Positions 60,467 through 64,000 of a stretch of DNA of 64,000 bases are shown piece by piece. A program made the translations under genes and the position numbers. Under the pieces are notes generated by a model that saw nothing but the letters and a program-made list of their open reading frames with translations, did no database searches and was not told where the DNA came from. Source of the DNA: Formosa sp. Hel3_A1_48 (GTDB taxonomy: Bacteria; Bacteroidota; Bacteroidia; Flavobacteriales; Flavobacteriaceae); the NCBI RefSeq assembly GCF_001735715.1, contig NZ_CP017259.1, positions 1,361,501 to 1,425,500 on the forward strand, read 5' to 3'. Within the stretch, counting starts at the first letter, position 1, and every line of letters starts with the position of its first letter.

Positions 60467-63241
60467 ATGGATAAGTATTCCTTTTTAAACGCTGCTCACA
60501 CTGTATATTTTGCCGATTTGTATGAACAATACCAGCAAGACCCGGACAGCGTTGAGCCCAGCTGGAGAGCTTTTTTTCAAGGGTACGATTTTGGTGCTGA
60601 AAATTATGGACTTAATGGTGAAGTGGTTGAAGGGGTAAGCACTCAAGTGCCAGAGCATGTTCAAAAAGAATTTCAGGTGGTCAAATTGATTGACTCCTAC
60701 CGCACTAGAGGGCATTTGTTTACTAAGACCAATCCGGTTCGAGAACGAAGAAAATACGCGCCATCTCTTGAAATTGAAAATTTTGGACTAAACCAAAACG
60801 ACCTTAGTACAACATTCAATGCAGGCGAAATATTAGGGATTGGTCCACAAACGTTATTCAAAATTCGAACGCATTTAGAAGCCATTTACTGTGATTCTAT
60901 TGGAATAGAATACATGTACATTCGTCAACCTGATGAAATCCAATGGATTCAAAACCGACTAAATCAAAACGACAATCACGGACAATTTTCTGTTGAGGAG
61001 AAAAAACACATCTTAAAAAAACTCAATGAAGCTGTTTCGTTTGAGCATTTTTTACATACCAAATATGTAGGGCAAAAACGGTTTTCTCTTGAGGGGAATG
61101 AATCGCTTATACCTGCATTAGATGCGTTAATTGAAAAAGCAGCATCTTATGGGGTTAAAGAATTTGTAATGGGTATGGCTCACCGAGGGCGCTTAAGTAC
61201 ATTAACTAACATATTTGGAAAATCTGCTAAAGATATTTTCAGTGAATTTGATGGTAAGGATTATGAAGAGGAAGTCTTTGATGGCGATGTGAAATACCAT
61301 CTTGGTTGGACAAGTGACCGTCTAACCGACAACGGAAACCGGATCAATTTAAGTATAGCCCCTAACCCTTCACATCTTGAAACTGTAGGAGCTGTTGTCG
61401 AAGGGATTACGCGAGCTAAACAAGACCAATACTACAAAGACGATTTTAGTAAAGTTTTACCAATAGTAGTTCATGGCGACGCTGCCATTGCAGGTCAGGG
61501 GTTAATATATGAGGTGGTTCAAATGGCTAAACTAGACGGCTATAAAACAAACGGTACTATTCATATTGTTGTAAACAATCAAATTGGATTCACAACCAAT
61601 TATTTAGATGCTCGATCGAGCACCTATTGTACCGATGTAGGTAAAGTTACACTCTCTCCTGTATTGCATGTGAATGCCGATGACGTGGAAGCTGTTGTTC
61701 ATGCAATTCGTTTTGCTTTAGACTTTCGAATGGAGTTCAAAAGAGATGTTTTTATCGATTTACTTGGGTACAGGAAATACGGGCACAACGAAGGGGACGA
61801 GCCGCGCTTTACTCAACCAAAATTATATAAAGCAATCTCAAAACACCAAAACCCCAGAGCTATATATGCAGACAAATTGATTGCTGAAGGGATTATCGAC
61901 CAGGCATACATAAAGCTGCTTGAACAAAACTACAAAGCTAGCCTAGAATCTGAACTCCAAGATTCCAGAAAAGAAGATAAAACAGTCATTACCCCTTTTA
62001 TGCAAGACGCTTGGACATCTTTTTCAAGAGCGCGCGCAGACCGCATGTTAGAGAACGTTGACACCACTTATCCAAAAGAAAAACTTGCCGAAATTGCAAA
62101 AGTCATATCCACTTTGCCAAGCGATAAAAAGTTTATTCGTAAAATAGAACGTTTGGTTCAGTCCCGTCAAACAATGTTTGATCAAAATAAATTAGATTGG
62201 GCTATGGCAGAGCATTTAGCTTATGGCTCTTTACTACAAGAGGGTTACGATGTTCGGATTTCTGGTCAGGATGTTGAACGTGGAACATTTTCACACCGTC
62301 ATGCAGTAGTTAAAGTAGAAGATAGTGAAGAAGAAGTAGTCTTGCTAAATAATATATCTTCCGAACAAGGGGAGTTTCATGTTTACAACTCCTTATTGTC
62401 TGAGTATGGTGTATTAGGATTTGATTATGGCTACGCCATGGCGAGCCCTAATACCTTAGGTATTTGGGAAGCGCAATTTGGTGATTTCAGCAATGGTGCT
62501 CAGATTATGATCGATCAATACATCTCTTGTGGCGAAGACAAATGGAAAACACCAAATGGCATTGTTATGCTGTTGCCTCATGGATATGAAGGACAGGGCG
62601 CTGAGCATTCTTCGGGGCGTATGGAACGCTATTTACAACTTTGCGCCAAAGACAATATGTTTGTAGCAGATTGTACCACACCCGCTAATATGTTTCACCT
62701 TTTGAGACGACAATTGAAAGCAGATTACAGAAAACCATTGGTAGTGTTTACCCCTAAAAGTTTGTTGAGACACCCAAAAGTCATCTCATCAGTAGACGAA
62801 TTTGCATCGGGAGGTTTTCAACCGTTAATTGATGATAAAACTGCACAAGCATCAAAAATTGAAACCTTAGTTTTTGTCACAGGTAAATTCTATTATGACT
62901 TAATCGAAAGACAAGAACAATTAAGTAGAGATGATATTGCGTTTGTACGCATCGAACAATTATTCCCGCTACCTGAAGCAGAAATTGAAGCAGTTCTTTC
63001 AAAATACGCTAAAGCAACAGATGTTGTTTGGGCTCAAGAAGAACCTAGAAATATGGGTGCTTATGCACACATGTTGATGCATATCGCACAAGCTAAACAT
63101 TGGCGTGTTGCATCTAGAAGGAGTTATAGTGCACCTGCAGCAGGGAGTGCTACACGGTCGAAAAAGAGACACCAAGAAATTATTGATTTTGTTTTTGACC
63201 AAACAAAAGATAATCAAAGAAAAAAGACGAAAAAAAAATAG
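60467..63241 (+). CDS. sucA: 2-oxoglutarate dehydrogenase E1 component
   Basis: The 924-aa thiamine-diphosphate enzyme decarboxylates 2-oxoglutarate in the TCA cycle. It begins with the conserved N-terminal segment SFLNAAHTVYFADLYEQYQQ, then DPDSVEPSWRAFF, that docks to E2. Later motifs are FVMGMAHRGRLSTLTNIFGK, SLAPNPSHLE-like SIAPNPSHLETV, HGDAAIAGQGLIYE and the transketolase-like half with GTFSHRHAV and PHGYEGQGAEHSSGRMER. E2 starts two bases after the stop, giving a sucAB operon. Confidence 0.97.
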   Translation: MDKYSFLNAAHTVYFADLYEQYQQDPDSVEPSWRAFFQGYDFGAENYGLNGEVVEGVSTQVPEHVQKEFQVVKLIDSYRTRGHLFTKTNPVRERRKYAPSLEIENFGLNQNDLSTTFNAGEILGIGPQTLFKIRTHLEAIYCDSIGIEYMYIRQPDEIQWIQNRLNQNDNHGQFSVEEKKHILKKLNEAVSFEHFLHTKYVGQKRFSLEGNESLIPALDALIEKAASYGVKEFVMGMAHRGRLSTLTNIFGKSAKDIFSEFDGKDYEEEVFDGDVKYHLGWTSDRLTDNGNRINLSIAPNPSHLETVGAVVEGITRAKQDQYYKDDFSKVLPIVVHGDAAIAGQGLIYEVVQMAKLDGYKTNGTIHIVVNNQIGFTTNYLDARSSTYCTDVGKVTLSPVLHVNADDVEAVVHAIRFALDFRMEFKRDVFIDLLGYRKYGHNEGDEPRFTQPKLYKAISKHQNPRAIYADKLIAEGIIDQAYIKLLEQNYKASLESELQDSRKEDKTVITPFMQDAWTSFSRARADRMLENVDTTYPKEKLAEIAKVISTLPSDKKFIRKIERLVQSRQTMFDQNKLDWAMAEHLAYGSLLQEGYDVRISGQDVERGTFSHRHAVVKVEDSEEEVVLLNNISSEQGEFHVYNSLLSEYGVLGFDYGYAMASPNTLGIWEAQFGDFSNGAQIMIDQYISCGEDKWKTPNGIVMLLPHGYEGQGAEHSSGRMERYLQLCAKDNMFVADCTTPANMFHLLRRQLKADYRKPLVVFTPKSLLRHPKVISSVDEFASGGFQPLIDDKTAQASKIETLVFVTGKFYYDLIERQEQLSRDDIAFVRIEQLFPLPEAEIEAVLSKYAKATDVVWAQEEPRNMGAYAHMLMHIAQAKHWRVASRRSYSAPAAGSATRSKKRHQEIIDFVFDQTKDNQRKKTKKK

Positions 63242-63242
63242 C

Positions 63243-64000
63243 ATGATTTTAGAAATGAAAGTGCCTTCGCCAGGCGAATCTATAACAGAGGTTGAAATTG
63301 CAGAGTGGCTAGTACAAGACGGCGATTATGTTGAAAAAGATCAAGCCATTGCAGAAGTGGACAGTGATAAAGCTACACTTGAGCTTCCAGCAGAGGAGAG
63401 CGGAACCATTACCCTGAAAGCGGAAGAGGGTGATGCTGTCGAAGTAGGTGCTGTTGTTTGTTTGATTGATACTAGCGCCTCAAAACCAGAAGGGATTCAG
63501 CCTGAGGTAAAAGAACCGTCTGCACCAGTTGCTGCTGCACCTGTGCCAGTAAATACCTCAAATACCACATATGCAAGTGGGGCCGCTAGCCCTGCTGCAA
63601 AGAAAATTTTGGCTGAGAAAGGAATTGATACTTCTGCAATTTTAGGGACTGGAAAAGATGGACGAATCACTAAAGAAGATGCTGTAAATGCAGTACCATC
63701 TATGGGTCAAAAAGTAGACGTAGATGGTCGTGGTGTTAAGCGATCCAAACTATCTATGCTGCGCAGAAAAGTTGCCGAACGATTAGTTTCAGCAAAAAAC
63801 GAAACCGCCATGCTTACAACTTTTAACGAGGTTGATATGTCTCCAATCTTTGAGCTTAGAAAACAATACAAAGAAACGTTTAAAGAAAAACATGGTGTTG
63901 GTCTTGGCTTTATGAGTTTCTTTACTCTTGCAGTTGTTCGCGCCCTTAAGCTTTTCCCAGCTGTAAATTCAATGATTGATGGCAAAGAAATGATTTCTTA
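63243..64000 (+). CDS. sucB: Dihydrolipoamide succinyltransferase E2, truncated by the window edge
   Basis: ATG 63243 opens a frame of 252 codons with no stop before the window ends. The lipoyl domain is MKVPSPGESITEVEIAEW followed by EVDSDKATLELP, with the lipoylated Lys in DSDKA. After a Pro/Ala-rich linker comes the E3-binding domain (ASPAAKKILAEKGIDTSAIL, then GTGKDGRITKEDAV). The catalytic domain begins at KRSKLSMLRRKVAERLVSAK; its active-site HxxxD lies beyond the edge. It transfers the succinyl group from E1 to CoA. It follows sucA by one base, so the two are co-expressed. Confidence 0.95.
   Translation, partial: MILEMKVPSPGESITEVEIAEWLVQDGDYVEKDQAIAEVDSDKATLELPAEESGTITLKAEEGDAVEVGAVVCLIDTSASKPEGIQPEVKEPSAPVAAAPVPVNTSNTTYASGAASPAAKKILAEKGIDTSAILGTGKDGRITKEDAVNAVPSMGQKVDVDGRGVKRSKLSMLRRKVAERLVSAKNETAMLTTFNEVDMSPIFELRKQYKETFKEKHGVGLGFMSFFTLAVVRALKLFPAVNSMIDGKEMIS

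Noticed and set aside
1-64000. CRISPR array
   Set aside because: No regularly spaced short repeats with unique spacers were seen; the only arrays are intragenic protein-coding repeats and the 3x10-bp iterons.

Overview
The window reads as chromosomal DNA from a low-GC, Gram-negative member of the Bacteroidota, most likely a marine Flavobacteriaceae. The evidence is a type IX secretion (T9SS) C-terminal sorting domain, a TonB-receptor/surface-lipoprotein pair, SDDD-type lipoprotein signals, repeated TAnnTTTG -7 promoter boxes, and mostly Shine-Dalgarno-free A-rich start regions.

Region 1 (1-7043) is the right part of an integrative element that starts left of the window. It carries a six-copy phage-integrase-repeat protein, five overlapping micro-genes, a type II restriction-modification cassette (two nuclease-like genes plus an HTH-fused C5 methyltransferase with 10-bp iterons at its start), and a tyrosine recombinase. 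It ends in a tRNA-Asn copy whose 5' acceptor strand does not pair, as expected of an attR copy.

Region 2 (7044-25963) is an accessory island. A 411-aa protein with a putative DNA-binding N-terminus is divergent from a cluster encoding a 41-aa lipoprotein-like peptide, an exported caspase-like protease, an exported papain-fold protein that has lost its catalytic Cys, and a pentameric ligand-gated ion channel. A convergent exported HExxH metalloprotease follows, then a 3465-aa T9SS surface protein with five modules that look like beta-propellers nested inside Calx-beta folds. A matching 11-bp-spaced TGTAC direct repeat lies upstream of the 411-aa/caspase genes and of the giant gene. The island ends with the C-terminal stub of a second integrase nearly identical to the intact one. 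This caspase/pseudo-papain/channel cassette is the best candidate for an undescribed system; all its main products appear to be exported or membrane-bound.

Region 3 (25964-35400) holds two NTF2-like lipoproteins, a small beta-barrel, an arsenic operon (arsR, phosphatase-type arsenate reductase, ACR3 pump), a CDGSH iron-sulfur protein, tRNA-Pro(GGG), an HxlR regulator, DsbD, a HupE/UreJ-like membrane protein, dCMP deaminase and MarC.

Region 4 (35400-64000) is mostly core: a DUF3109 protein, ribonucleotide reductase nrdB-nrdA, a PiT phosphate transporter with a PhoU-like tail, a MORN-type protein, a TonB receptor with a beta-helix lipoprotein, dgt, dxs, tadA, aspS, a tetR-tolC-MFP-RND efflux operon, a polyprenyl synthase, and sucA followed by the start of sucB, which runs off the right edge. 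No rRNA or CRISPR array was seen.
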